A stretch of 64,000 bases of DNA, from positions 558,001-622,000 of the forward strand of contig NZ_QXML01000001.1 of assembly GCF_003583985.1 (NCBI RefSeq), read 5' to 3'. Both the position numbers and the translations under genes were made by a program. The stretch is from Algoriphagus lacus. Its GTDB lineage: Bacteria > Bacteroidota > Bacteroidia > Cytophagales > Cyclobacteriaceae. The notes under the pieces were generated by a model. The model worked only from the letters and a program-made list of their open reading frames with translations, was not told where the DNA came from and made no database searches. How positions within the stretch are numbered: position 1 is the stretch's first letter; every line of letters starts with the position of its first letter. Shown here one piece after another: positions 7,423 through 18,000 of this stretch.

Positions 7423-9264
7423 ATGTGTGGAATTGTAGCTTATGTGGGGCAGCAGGAAGCCTTGCCCATCATTCTTAAAGGCCTCAGAAGACTTGAATAC
7501 CGAGGATATGACTCTGCTGGTGTAGCTCTTTTGGATAACAATGGCCTGAGTATTTACAAAAAGAAAGGAAAAGTCTCCGAACTGGAAAAGTACCTTGAAT
7601 CCAACGGAGATCTAAAATCTAAAATTGGCATCGGCCATACCCGTTGGGCGACTCATGGTGAACCAAACGATGTAAATGCCCACCCGCATTACTCTGCCTC
7701 TGAGAAGTTTGCCATGATTCACAATGGAATCATCGAAAACTATGAGGTTCTGAAAAAAGATCTCCTCCAAAAAGGATACACCTTTCAAAGCGATACTGAC
7801 ACGGAGGTTTTTGTAAAGTTCATCGAAGACATCTATGTCCATAACCACTGTTCCTTGGAGGAAGCTCTTCGATTGGCCCTGCATAAGGTGGTTGGGGCTT
7901 ATGCCATTGTGTTGATCAATATGGAAGAGCCAGACACGCTGATTGCAGCGAGAAAGGGTTCTCCGTTGGTTATTGGTGTTGGCGAAGATGAATATTTTTT
8001 GGCCTCAGATGCTACTCCAATCATTGAATACACTAACAAAGTGGTCTATCTGGATGACTATGAAATCGCAGTGATCCGCGATGGAAAACTAAATGTAAAA
8101 ACCATTGAAAACGTAGAAACCAATCCATACATCAATCAGCTTGAAATGGAATTGGAGGCGATCGAAAAAGGTGGATACGAGCACTTCATGCTCAAAGAAA
8201 TCTACGAACAGCCTAAATCCATTGCAGACTGTCTGAGAGGCCGATTGGATGCCAAATCCGGTCGATTGGTCCTTGGAGGATTGAGGGATTACATGAATAA
8301 ATTCCAAAATGCAGAACGGATTATCATCACCGCTTGCGGGACTTCCTGGCATGCCGGTTTGGTTGCAGAATACCTGTTCGAAGAATTTGCACGAGTACCA
8401 GTTGAGGTGGAATACGCTTCTGAATTCCGATACCGAAATCCGGTTATCAATGAAAAAGACTTTGTGATTGCCATTTCCCAATCTGGAGAAACTGCCGATA
8501 CTTTAGCAGCGATTGAACTGGCGAAGTCCAAAGGCGCCACAATCTTTGGAGTTTGTAATGTGGTCGGTTCGTCTATTCCCAGGGCTACTCATGCAGGGTC
8601 GTATACCCACGCAGGACCTGAAATTGGAGTAGCTTCCACCAAAGCATTTACTGCACAAATTTCCGTTTTGGCCATGATGGCGCTTAAGTTGGGCTATCAA
8701 CGTGGCACTTTGCCAGAGAGCAAATACATCCAGTTGTTGCATGAATTGGCGGCAATTCCTGCCAAGGTCGAAAAGGCCCTCCTGACTAACGATCAGATCA
8801 AGTACATCGCCTCGGAATACAAAGACGTGAGAAATGCCTTGTATTTGGGAAGAGGATACAATTTCCCGGTAGCTTTGGAAGGAGCTTTGAAGCTCAAAGA
8901 AATCAGTTACATCCATGCAGAAGGCTATCCGGCAGCTGAAATGAAACACGGTCCTATTGCATTGATCGATGAAGAAATGCCGGTGATTTTCATTGCAACC
9001 CAGGATAGCAGTTATGAAAAGGTGGTCAGCAATATTCAGGAGGTAAAGGCCAGAAAAGGTAAAGTAATCGCTGTAGTAACGGAGGGCGATACCCAAGTAA
9101 AAGCTATGGCAGATCACGTGATTGAAATCCCTGAAACCCACGAGGCATTCACTCCCTTAGTGGCAGTAGTACCGTTGCAGTTGCTTTCTTATCACATAGC
9201 AGTCATGAGAGGCTGTAATGTGGATCAGCCAAGAAATTTGGCCAAGTCCGTGACAGTTGAATAA
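7423..9264 (+). CDS. glmS: Glutamine-fructose-6-phosphate aminotransferase (isomerizing)
   Basis: A 613-residue cytoplasmic enzyme that makes glucosamine-6-phosphate from fructose-6-phosphate and glutamine, the first step to UDP-GlcNAc. The N-terminal glutaminase domain starts MCGIVAYVG with the nucleophile Cys2 exposed after Met removal, followed by RRLEYRGYDSAG and GHTRWATHG. Two SIS domains follow (ACGTSWHAG, SQSGETADTLAA; later LGRGYNFPVALEGALKLKE). The C-terminus DQPRNLAKSVTVE is the universal family ending. glmM, the next pathway step, lies ~23 kb away in this window. The gene is monocistronic between two terminators. Confidence 0.98.
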   Translation: MCGIVAYVGQQEALPIILKGLRRLEYRGYDSAGVALLDNNGLSIYKKKGKVSELEKYLESNGDLKSKIGIGHTRWATHGEPNDVNAHPHYSASEKFAMIHNGIIENYEVLKKDLLQKGYTFQSDTDTEVFVKFIEDIYVHNHCSLEEALRLALHKVVGAYAIVLINMEEPDTLIAARKGSPLVIGVGEDEYFLASDATPIIEYTNKVVYLDDYEIAVIRDGKLNVKTIENVETNPYINQLEMELEAIEKGGYEHFMLKEIYEQPKSIADCLRGRLDAKSGRLVLGGLRDYMNKFQNAERIIITACGTSWHAGLVAEYLFEEFARVPVEVEYASEFRYRNPVINEKDFVIAISQSGETADTLAAIELAKSKGATIFGVCNVVGSSIPRATHAGSYTHAGPEIGVASTKAFTAQISVLAMMALKLGYQRGTLPESKYIQLLHELAAIPAKVEKALLTNDQIKYIASEYKDVRNALYLGRGYNFPVALEGALKLKEISYIHAEGYPAAEMKHGPIALIDEEMPVIFIATQDSSYEKVVSNIQEVKARKGKVIAVVTEGDTQVKAMADHVIEIPETHEAFTPLVAVVPLQLLSYHIAVMRGCNVDQPRNLAKSVTVE

Positions 9265-9286
9265 CACTTAATTTGCGAATTAACCT

Positions 9287-9322
9287 AAGCCTGGAACAGT
9301 TTTCCGGGCTTTTGTTTTTTGT
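9287..9322 (+). terminator. Rho-independent terminator after glmS
   Basis: A 10-bp stem with one G-U pair (9287-9296 with 9302-9311) has a 5-nt loop and is followed by a T-rich tract. It lies 22 bases after the glmS stop codon. Confidence 0.85.
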
Positions 9323-9366
9323 TTGGCGCATTGGTTTTGATTTTCTTCCACAGAAGATAAAATCTG

Positions 9367-9374
9367 TACTTTTG
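9367..9374 (+). promoter_or_regulatory. TAnnTTTG -7 box ahead of prfA
   Basis: TACTTTTG fits the Bacteroidota -7 consensus, 19 bases before the prfA ATG. No well-spaced -33 TTG is visible. Confidence 0.5.
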
Positions 9375-9393
9375 CGCAGCCAAGGAAAAACCC

Positions 9394-10467
9394 ATGCTGG
9401 ATAAATTACAAGCGCTTAAAGATCGTTTCGAAGAGGTAGGTCAACTCATAATTTTGCCGGATTCCATGTCCGACATGAGTAAATACACTAAGCTCACCAA
9501 GGAATACAAAGACTTGGAAAAAATCGTCGTGGCCTTTGATGAATACAAACTCGTATTGCAAAATATCGACAGCTCCAAGGAAATTTTGGACAAAGAAAAG
9601 GATCCAGAATTCAGGGAAATGGCTAAGGCGGAACTTGAAGATCTTAGAAGTCGAAAGGAGACCCTTGAGGAAGATTTGAAACAACTTCTTATTCCCAAAG
9701 ACCCAAATGACTCTAAAGACTGCATTTTGGAAATCCGTGGAGGTACCGGTGGTGATGAGGCCGCGATTTTTGCTGGAGATCTATTTCGGATGTATGAGCG
9801 ATTTTGCGAAATGCAGGGTTGGAAACTGACCGTATTGGACTTGACTTTTGGGTCAGCGGGAGGATATAAGGAAATCATCGCGACAGTATCCGGAGCAGAT
9901 GTGTACGGAATGCTGAAATATGAATCTGGTGTTCATCGAGTACAGCGAGTTCCAGCCACTGAATCTCAGGGAAGGGTTCATACTTCCGCTGCTTCTGTGG
10001 CGGTTCTACCCGAAATGGATGAAGTTGAGGTGCATTTGGATATGAACGAAATCCGTAAAGATACCTATTGCTCATCTGGTCCAGGTGGTCAATCCGTTAA
10101 TACCACTTATTCTGCTGTCCGATTGACTCACCTGCCTTCTGGTTTGGTTGTTACCTGTCAGGATGAAAAATCCCAGATCAAAAACTTTGAAAAGGCACTT
10201 AAAGTCTTAAGATCCAGACTCTATGAAATAGAGTTAGCAAAGCATAACGAAGCTGTAGGAGCCCAGCGAAAGTCGATGGTAGGAAGCGGGGATCGCTCTG
10301 ATAAAATCCGAACCTACAATTACCCTCAATCCAGAGTAACCGACCATAGAATCAATAAAACGGTTTATAACTTACCGGATGTAATGGATGGACATATCGA
10401 AGAGTTCATTTCAGCACTGCGATTAGCTGAAAACCTGGAAAAAATGCAGGCTGGTGGGATTGAGTAA
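9394..10467 (+). CDS. prfA: Peptide chain release factor 1
   Basis: A 357-residue factor that terminates translation at UAA and UAG. The codon-reading PxT tripeptide is visible as PAT in [17 protein letters not shown]. The peptidyl-tRNA hydrolysis motif GGQ is in [17 protein letters not shown]; its Gln is normally methylated. PAT (not SPF) separates it from RF2. The length is standard (~360). It follows its own -7 promoter box and stands before a GNAT gene on the same strand, 84 bases away. Confidence 0.97.
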   Translation: MLDKLQALKDRFEEVGQLIILPDSMSDMSKYTKLTKEYKDLEKIVVAFDEYKLVLQNIDSSKEILDKEKDPEFREMAKAELEDLRSRKETLEEDLKQLLIPKDPNDSKDCILEIRGGTGGDEAAIFAGDLFRMYERFCEMQGWKLTVLDLTFGSAGGYKEIIATVSGADVYGMLKYESGVHRVQRVPATESQGRVHTSAASVAVLPEMDEVEVHLDMNEIRKDTYCSSGPGGQSVNTTYSAVRLTHLPSGLVVTCQDEKSQIKNFEKALKVLRSRLYEIELAKHNEAVGAQRKSMVGSGDRSDKIRTYNYPQSRVTDHRINKTVYNLPDVMDGHIEEFISALRLAENLEKMQAGGIE

Positions 10468-10551
10468 ATGGAACAGGCTTTGCAGGATTGAATTAACAAG
10501 GTATATTGAAGTACATAAAAACCCTTAAGGAGAAATAACCCGAGTGCATGT

Positions 10552-11076
10552 ATGATTATAGCAGGAGAAAGAGAAATTAGCCTGGTCACCTGGAACGAGT
10601 CGCATTTTCATCAACTCTATCCTCTTGCCAATAACCCGAAAATTGCCATGAATCTGAGGGATAGTTATCCTCAGCCGTATACTATTCATGATGCCCGACA
10701 TTGGATTGAGCATAATCAAAAGTTTAACCCTGCTCAGAATTTTGCCATTGAATTTGAGGGGAAATTAGCCGGCTCAATTGGTGCTGAACGAGGAAAAGAT
10801 GAACTCCGGACCAACATGGAAATGGGCTTTTGGGTGGGTGAACCATTTTGGGGAAAAGGGATTGCAACCGAGGCTGTGAAGCTTTATACCCAGTATATTT
10901 TTGAAAAATTTGACATCCAGAGGATTTTTGCTCAGGTCTATGATTTCAATGGAGAGTCAATGAATGTCTTGGAAAAAGCAGGGTTTATCCCTGAAGCGAT
11001 TCTGAAAAAGGCATTCATTAAGCGTGGTACAGTCGGTGACATCTTTCAGTATGTGATCATCCGAGATGAGGAATAA
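10552..11076 (+). CDS. GNAT N-acetyltransferase, RimJ/RimL type
   Basis: A 174-residue acetyl-CoA-dependent acetyltransferase. The family pattern is visible: ISLVTWNESHFHQLYPLAN at the start, MEMGFWVGEPFWGKGIATEA (strand 4 plus the pyrophosphate-binding R/Q-x-x-G-x-G/A region, here WGKGIA), and FNGESMNVLEKAGFIPEA near the end. This pattern is typical of the RimJ/RimL/SpeG-like group acting on protein N-termini or small amines. The substrate cannot be told. It could be co-transcribed with prfA. Confidence 0.85.
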   Translation: MIIAGEREISLVTWNESHFHQLYPLANNPKIAMNLRDSYPQPYTIHDARHWIEHNQKFNPAQNFAIEFEGKLAGSIGAERGKDELRTNMEMGFWVGEPFWGKGIATEAVKLYTQYIFEKFDIQRIFAQVYDFNGESMNVLEKAGFIPEAILKKAFIKRGTVGDIFQYVIIRDEE

Positions 11077-11141
11077 ATAAACTACCTACCAGGTTTTATA
11101 CCTCTTATCATTAATTCTTTGATTTTTTCTGTAATCGAAAC

Positions 11142-11167
11142 GGTCTTGAAGTATTTTCAAAAAGACC
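11142..11167. terminator. Possible weak terminator between convergent genes
   Basis: GGTCTT (11142-11147) pairs with AAGACC (11162-11167), with an inner GAA/TTC pairing interrupted by extra A residues. It lies between the convergent GNAT gene and the minus-strand gene ending at 11170. The stem is imperfect and the T tract is poor. Confidence 0.35.
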
Positions 11168-11169
11168 TT

Positions 11170-13983
11170 TTACCTGACCAATACTTTTTTCGATAAATTT
11201 CCATTTTTTCCTTGAAGCTGAATCAATACTAATCCTCTTGGAAGTCCGCTCAAGTTGATTTCGGTTTGGCCGGTGGAAATATCTTGGGATTGAATCAATT
11301 GCCCCATAGGATTGAAGACAATCAAATTTGTCCAGCTGTCCAATCCGGAAGAAGTAATGGTGACCTGACCCTGACTTGGATTTGGATAAATTTTCAGCTG
11401 GGTTACTGGGGCTGGTTCAAGTGCCGTGATCACATTCACATTTACAGATAGGACTCGCTTTGGCCCAAAGTTGCATTCATTTTGGGCTTCTACCGCCAGT
11501 TCAAAGTCTCCCTCTTTATCCCAAAGAACCACAATTCTTCCAGTGCCTTGCCCTGAAATAATTTTTCCTCCAGTTCCTGATATCGTCCATCGATAATCCA
11601 AACCGGCAATTCGCTCTATTTCATAAATCTGTTCGCCAAGTCCGACTTGGGGTTCGCCAGAAATTGGTGAGGGTTGACTAGGAGCAGACTTTACGATAAC
11701 GGTCTTAATCACAGGATTGGTTTTTCCACATCGGTTTTCCTGAGAAACAGATACGAGTTGCTGACCGGATTGATTCCAGCGGATTTCAACTTGATGAGTG
11801 CCATGACCCTTGGTGATTTCCCCTCCAGTTGCAGTCCAGGTGTACGTTGTACCTTCTGAATTTGGGAGCGAATAGACATATGTACTTTCTCTGCAAGTGG
11901 ATCCTTCTCCAATTATGGTTAGGTTGGAGGGAGGTGTGGAACCTACTGTAACTTCAAGCGAGGAAGTTTCTCCGCTGCCACAGAAATTGGATCTGCTTAC
12001 CAAAACTGCATTTCTTCCTGGACTTGTCCACTCGACTTCAATCTTTGCGGTTCCTTGACCGGAGATGATTTCTCCCCCGTCGACTCTCCAGATTATTTCT
12101 GATCCGGGCAGTGGGGTTGCATTTACTGAATAAACGGTCGAGAGAATGCAAGATTGAGTATCTCCTGTGATCGCTCCCAGACTTCCCGCAGGAGGAATAC
12201 AGGTATAGGAAAGAATAGTCCCATCCTCTCCCACAAAATAGGCTCTGGTGTCTGTACCGGCACTTACTCCGGTAAGATTCCTTACCGTACCGGTAGGAGA
12301 ATTGACCCATGTTTCTCCACCATCTAAGGAAATTAGAGCTAATCCCTCATCTCCTGCGATAAATCCCACCTTTTCATTAAAAAAGTCTATGGAGTTGAGG
12401 TTTTTTGTTGTACCTGATGAGATTATTTTCCAGTTTTTTGCCTTGTCTTCAGTTTTGAGAATTATCCCTCCATCTCCAACGATTAATGCCCGCGTGGTAT
12501 CCAATTTTGCAAGAGCGTTTAGATTCTCCTGAGTTACTTTTGGGATATTTTCCCAGATATTTCCTCCAAAACTCCAGCTTATTTGTCCTTTTTCACCTAT
12601 GGCAAACCCAACCGCAAAATCGAAAAAAACAACGTCTTTGAGATTAGCAGAGGTGTTTGAAACCACAGTCTGGTCCCAAGTAACCCCTGAATCAAAAGAT
12701 TTGGTTATGTATCCTTGAGAACCTGCCGCATAAAGTACGGAAGGTGCAAAAAGGTAAAATCCGGATATGGTTTTTCCTGAAGGGTTGAAAACTGGAACCC
12801 AAGTTGAACCTGAATTTCCTGTTCGGTAGATTTTGCCTTGCGCCGAACTGGTATATCCAAATCCTGTATTCCAAAAATCTATTGTTCTGATGTCAATTGG
12901 TTCAGGCAAAGGGCGATTGATCAGGGAAGTTGCGCTGTTACTTGTAACGAAAAGATTGCCGCTTTGGCCTGAAATAAATCCTGTCGTTTGGTTTTTAAAA
13001 TCTACTGAGGAAAAATGATTTCTTATTCCTCCAAGACCCTGCGTCCAATTGGCACCCGCATTGGCGGAATTGAGTAAATAGCCATCTTGGCCTATGGCTA
13101 CCTGCTGATTGGAATTTGGTTTGAAAGAAGTATTAGAGATTTTTCGGGTGGCACTAGCTCCCAAATTGACTTTTGAAAAAGTACTTCCCGAGTTGGTAGT
13201 TCTGATTATGTTTCCAAGATCACCGACTGCCACTACTATCCTCACATCCAATGGACTGAATGTGACTTTTCGCAATGTGGTGGTGGTTGTAGAATTCAGG
13301 TTGGTCCAAGTTTGACCTCCATCCACGGTTTTTTGAAAAAGTCCGTTTTCACCGACTAGATATCCGATCAAATCACTTGAAAAAGCAATGCCATACAAGT
13401 CATTGCTTACTGAAAGGTTTGAAAGAGTCCAGGTGGTCCCCATATCAAAAGACTTCAGATATTTCCCATCATCTGCTGCAATAAATGCCATGTTCTGATT
13501 TACAAATGTGATGTCGTTGAGTTGAACGGTTGTGCCACTGACCACTTTTTGCCAAGTGTTTCCAAAATCGTAGCTAATTCGGATCTCCCCATTTTTTCCC
13601 ACGGCTACCACTTCAGAAACTGAAGTCTTGGAAATACTCAAGAGGTCATTGGTAGTTCCGGATTCCCTTTTTTGCCAGGATTTTCCTTTGTCATTAGTCA
13701 GGAATACCGCCCCTTTTTCTCCGATCGCCACACCTTTTTCGGCACCAAAAAAAACAACATCGTAAAAACGGGTGTCAAATTTTTGTAAAACCTCTTCCCA
13801 AGTGGTCCCTCCGTTACTGGTTCGGATGATTAATTTTTCTCCGACAATAATTCCTTCCTGATCATTAATCCAATGGATCGATTCAAAATCCAATCCCCAG
13901 CTTTGCATTCTGGTCCAGGTTTGAGACCATCCGCTGTAGGAAAAGAATAAAAGAAAAAATACAATAGCGGAAAGTCTATTCAT
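11170..13983 (-). CDS. Secreted YCF48/BNR-repeat protein with T9SS C-terminal sorting domain
   Basis: A 937-residue exported protein. The signal peptide is residues ~1-20 (hydrophobic, then GWSQTW). Residues ~25-590 hold many repeats with GxTW-type turns (SNGGTTWEE, NDKGKSWQK, DFGNTWQK, DGGQTWTN), typical of the YCF48/BNR beta-propeller. Next come three similar ~85-residue PKD-like repeats, each with GEII/GEIT-x-G-GTxxxxxW. The C-terminal ~75 residues (LKIYPNPSQGQVTITSSG to KVLVR) form a type IX secretion type A sorting domain. It is thus predicted to be secreted or anchored at the cell surface. The ligand or role is unknown. The divergent neighbour is a heme-binding lipoprotein. Confidence 0.85.
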   Translation of the reverse strand: MNRLSAIVFFLLFFSYSGWSQTWTRMQSWGLDFESIHWINDQEGIIVGEKLIIRTSNGGTTWEEVLQKFDTRFYDVVFFGAEKGVAIGEKGAVFLTNDKGKSWQKRESGTTNDLLSISKTSVSEVVAVGKNGEIRISYDFGNTWQKVVSGTTVQLNDITFVNQNMAFIAADDGKYLKSFDMGTTWTLSNLSVSNDLYGIAFSSDLIGYLVGENGLFQKTVDGGQTWTNLNSTTTTTLRKVTFSPLDVRIVVAVGDLGNIIRTTNSGSTFSKVNLGASATRKISNTSFKPNSNQQVAIGQDGYLLNSANAGANWTQGLGGIRNHFSSVDFKNQTTGFISGQSGNLFVTSNSATSLINRPLPEPIDIRTIDFWNTGFGYTSSAQGKIYRTGNSGSTWVPVFNPSGKTISGFYLFAPSVLYAAGSQGYITKSFDSGVTWDQTVVSNTSANLKDVVFFDFAVGFAIGEKGQISWSFGGNIWENIPKVTQENLNALAKLDTTRALIVGDGGIILKTEDKAKNWKIISSGTTKNLNSIDFFNEKVGFIAGDEGLALISLDGGETWVNSPTGTVRNLTGVSAGTDTRAYFVGEDGTILSYTCIPPAGSLGAITGDTQSCILSTVYSVNATPLPGSEIIWRVDGGEIISGQGTAKIEVEWTSPGRNAVLVSRSNFCGSGETSSLEVTVGSTPPSNLTIIGEGSTCRESTYVYSLPNSEGTTYTWTATGGEITKGHGTHQVEIRWNQSGQQLVSVSQENRCGKTNPVIKTVIVKSAPSQPSPISGEPQVGLGEQIYEIERIAGLDYRWTISGTGGKIISGQGTGRIVVLWDKEGDFELAVEAQNECNFGPKRVLSVNVNVITALEPAPVTQLKIYPNPSQGQVTITSSGLDSWTNLIVFNPMGQLIQSQDISTGQTEINLSGLPRGLVLIQLQGKNGNLSKKVLVR

Positions 13984-14131
13984 TTGACTCTATAATAAAT
14001 TCTTTTCAAGATGGTCATTTTGGTTAATCAGTTTGCACTGATTGTAAATCATCCGACAGATCAAGATAACTAATGGATTTACCTCATAATCCCAAATAGC
14101 TTGATAAATTTAAGGGTTAAACTATTCAATT

Positions 14132-14785
14132 ATGAAAAAGGTAGTCATTTCTGTCCTTGCTTCTGGCTTATTTTTAGCCTGTGGTCCTCAGGAAAGGGTT
14201 TCCAAGGAAACCATTGAGGAGGTAAATGAAAACATGGAGATCAAAAAGTTGACTGAAGTGGAAATTTTGGATGAAGCAATGATCTGGGGAGATTCCATCA
14301 CTTCAGAGGCCCAAAAACAATTGATTACGAATCTTCAAAAAGCGATAGAGGACAAAGGTGTTCCTGGAGCAATTGAATTTTGTAATGTTCAGGCATTACC
14401 CATTCTCTCAGACCTAAGTCAAAAGTATAAGGTAGAAATCAGAAGGACATCCAACAGATACCGAAATCCGGCTGACCAGCCGACCGAAGAGGAAAAACCG
14501 CTTTTGGAGGCTTACGAATATAATGCAGAAGCGGGAGTAAAGAGCGATCCAAATATCCAAAAGTTCGAAGGTGGAGAGGTTTTTCTTTATACCAAACCCA
14601 TCGTAATTCCTAATGGAATGTGCCTAAGTTGTCATGGCGAGCCTGGCAAAGAAATCAATAAAGAAACACTTGAAAAGCTCACCAAACTCTATCCCAATGA
14701 TCGAGCAACTGGTCACAAAGTCGGAGACTTAAGAGGCATGTGGTCGGTAAGAATTCCTAAAAAAGAGGTGGTCAAACGGCTCTGA
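14132..14785 (+). CDS. DUF3365/Tll0287-like heme-binding lipoprotein
   Basis: A 217-residue protein with a lipoprotein signal (MKKVVISVLASGLFLAC; lipobox LFLAC). The rest matches the DUF3365/Tll0287-like sensor fold: ALPILSDLSQKYKVEIRRTS, RYRNPADQPTEEEKPLLEAY, then the c-type heme site CLSCHGEP (CxxCH) near residue 171, and GDLRGMWSVRIP at the end. A covalent c-type heme and an envelope redox or sensing role are inferred. It lies 262 bases upstream of the SusC gene on the same strand, so it may or may not belong to that locus. Confidence 0.8.
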   Translation: MKKVVISVLASGLFLACGPQERVSKETIEEVNENMEIKKLTEVEILDEAMIWGDSITSEAQKQLITNLQKAIEDKGVPGAIEFCNVQALPILSDLSQKYKVEIRRTSNRYRNPADQPTEEEKPLLEAYEYNAEAGVKSDPNIQKFEGGEVFLYTKPIVIPNGMCLSCHGEPGKEINKETLEKLTKLYPNDRATGHKVGDLRGMWSVRIPKKEVVKRL

Positions 14786-15047
14786 TTTTTATTAAATCTC
14801 TTTATGGATGAAATAAAATTTAAATATGATTTTTTTTAGAAATGATTTAACAAAATTTAAGATTCTAGAACTTTTTGTAGAAAAAATAGTTCCATTCTTT
14901 TAAAACATTCTTTAAAGCGAGCATTTTTTTACGAATTCGTTTTTAGAAACAGCAAAAAACAGTCAGTTTTTGATATTATACAGTTAGTGATTTGGGTCAA
15001 AAAAGGCAGAGATTGAGGTTTAGTTTTCATTTAACCCAAAACTGCCT
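14786..15047 (+). promoter_or_regulatory. AT-rich leader region ahead of the SusC gene
   Basis: 262 bases without a gene, strongly AT-rich with several poly-A/T runs. A TAGTTTTC string about 25 bases before the ATG is close to the TAnnTTTG box. I see no clear terminator after the DUF3365 gene and no recognised riboswitch. It probably holds the promoter and 5' untranslated leader of the SusC/SusD locus. Confidence 0.35.
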
Positions 15048-18000
15048 ATGAAAATCTTTACCCATGTTAGGCTCTTTAGTCTAACATTTTTGATGTGCCT
15101 ACTTTATTTGGGCACTGCATCGGCCCAGACCCGGGAGGTGTCTGGCGTAGTAATATCAGGCGAGGATAACTTCCCTCTACCAGGGGTTTCTATCCTAGTG
15201 AAAGGTACCACCACCGGTACAGTGACTGATGTGGACGGAAAGTTCAGAATCAATGTCGCCTCAGACCAATCAGTTTTGGTTTTCTCTTTTATTGGTTTTT
15301 CCTCCCAAGAAGTAGTTGTAGGTGCTCAAAGCACACTCAACATTACACTAAGCCCTGATACGAAAGCACTTGAAGAAATTGTGGTCGTGGGATATGGTGA
15401 ACAAAAGAAAGAGACAATAACTGGTTCAGTAGCGACTGTAAAAGGCGGTGAACTTGCCAAGTCCCCGGCGATGAACCTTTCCAACTCTATTGCTGGCCGT
15501 ATGCCTGGTGTGGTTGCTGTTAACCGAAGCGGCGAGCCAGGATACGACGGATCAAGTATTCGTATCCGTGGATCCAATACATTGGGTAATAACGATGCCC
15601 TGATCGTAATCGATGGGATTCCTGCACGAGCAGGCGGTATAGATCGCTTGAATCCAAATGACATTGAGAGTATTTCAGTTTTGAAAGATGCTTCTGCTGC
15701 GATTTATGGTTCACGAGCTGCAAACGGGGTTATTCTTGTTACGACCAAGCGAGGAATCAGTGGCAAGCCTGAGTTAACCTTTCAGGTAAATCAAGGTTGG
15801 GCTCAACCAACGGTAATACCCGACTTGGCAGATGCGGCCCAATATGCAGGAATGCTAAATGATCTGGATATTTATGCTCTACCTGTAAGCGAGTGGGATG
15901 CTGCGAATCAAGCATACAAAACTACCGGCACTTACACTAGACCAAACGGGGTGGTGAGAAAAGCTCCTTACCTGCCTAACGAATTGGAACTTTACAGAAA
16001 TGGTTCTGATCCTTGGAATTATCCCAATACCGATTGGTACAAGGAGACCTTGAAGGAATGGTCACCACAGTCCAGAATCAATGCCCAACTCGTTGGCGGT
16101 AATGACAATGTAAAGTACATGACGTCCATTGGCTACCAGGATCAGGAGGGATACTATAAGCAATCTGCTACAGGATTTAAGCAGTATGATATTCGAATGA
16201 ACCTGGATGCAAACGTAAATAAATACGTTAAAGTAGGATTGGGAATCTTGGGCCGGGAAGAGCAGCGCTATTTCCCTACCCGCAGTGCAGGTTCTATTTT
16301 CAGAATGCAGATGAGAGGTAAACCTAATCAACCTGCCTTCTGGCCAAATGGTCTTCCTGGACCTGACATTGAAAACGGAGAAAATCCAGTAGTCATCACT
16401 ACAAACGCAACCGGATATGATCGGGATACCCGAGATTATTTCCAATCCAATGGTACACTGGAAATCAAAATCCCAGGAGTGGAAGGATTGAAGTTAACGG
16501 GAACTGCAGCAGTGGATAAAACAATGCAGTTCAATAAGCGTTGGGAAACCCCTTGGACGCTTTACCAAAAAGGAACCGGATTCGAAGCGGATGGAGTGAC
16601 TCCTAAATTGGTTGCAACTGTAAGAGGGCCTGCAGACCCAAGATTGACAGAATCCAACAGCAATACTCTGAATATCCTATTGGGTGCCGTAGCCTCTTAT
16701 GATAAGGTAATTGCCAATGATCACACCATTAACATTTTAGCTGGTTTTAATAAGGAAACAGTAAAAGGGAACAATTTCAACGCATTCAGAAGATACTTCA
16801 TTTCTACAGCGATTGATCAAATGTTTGCTGGGGGAGACTTGGAAAAAAACAACGGCGGTGGAGGATTTGAAAGAGCCCGTTTGAATTACTTCGGTCGTGC
16901 TTCTTACAACTACAAGGAAAAATACCTGGCAGAATTCCTTTGGAGATATGACGGTTCCTACATATTCCCAGAGAATACCCGATACGGTTTCTTCCCTGGA
17001 GTAATGTTGGGATGGGTTGTTTCTGACGAAAACTTCTGGAAGAATTCAATCGGTAAAACCATGGACTTCTTCAAAATCAGAGGCTCATGGGGTCAATTGG
17101 GTAATGACCAGATCTTCTTTGGTGGGGTATTGCAGGAATATCAATTTCTCTCTACCTACGGATTTAACTCCTACATTATCAATGGTACAGAAGTCAAAAC
17201 TCTAATAGAAAACAGAGTTCCAAACACCAGAATCACTTGGGAAGTGGCCAACAACTCCAACCTTGGATTTGAAGGTCAGTTTATGGATGGAAAAATTTTC
17301 TTCGAGTTTGATGTCTTCTACAACAAGCGAACAAACATCCTTTGGCAGAAAAACGCTTCGGTTCCTCAAAGCACCGGCTTGGTTCTTCCAGCTGAGAACA
17401 TTGGAGAAGTTGAAAACAAGGGATATGACTTCAATGTAGGTTACCGTGGAAATATTGGTGACATGACCTTCTCAGTAGGTGTGAATGGTGGATATGCCAA
17501 AAACAAAATCCTATTCTGGGACGAAGCTCCAGGAGCTCCAGAGTGGCAGCGTTCTACAGGAAAGCCTATGAACACCTTTCTGGTTTACCAGTACGATGGC
17601 GTTTTTGCCACACAGGAGGACATCAATTCCTCTCCGTTGGATTACAAGGCGATTACCAACAACCTTCGCCCTGGTGATATGAAATACAGGGACATAAACG
17701 GTGATGGAAAAATCAATCCTGATGACCGAATCAGAATGGACAACAACGACATCCCAACCTTCCAAGGTGGTATGACTTTGAATATGGCGTTCAAGAACTT
17801 TGATTTGGCCGTCCTTTTCCAAGGAGCTGCTGGTGCGAGACAGTATGTCTCCGCTGGTGAATCCGGAAACATTGGTAACTTCTTGTTGGAAATTCATGAT
17901 AACAGATGGACGATCGATAATCCAAGCACTGTCCATCCAAGAATTGCAAACCGGAATGACCAATACTATTCCGGTGGAAATACCTATTGGTTTAGAAGCA

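Noticed and set aside
8503..9141. Minus-strand ORF of 212 codons inside glmS
   Set aside because: Shadow of the conserved glmS SIS domains; rich in His, Cys and Phe as expected for antisense reading.
14786..15047. Possible riboswitch or small RNA in the leader of the SusC gene
   Set aside because: The region is AT-rich and has homopolymer runs, but I could not find a consensus aptamer or a stable long stem.
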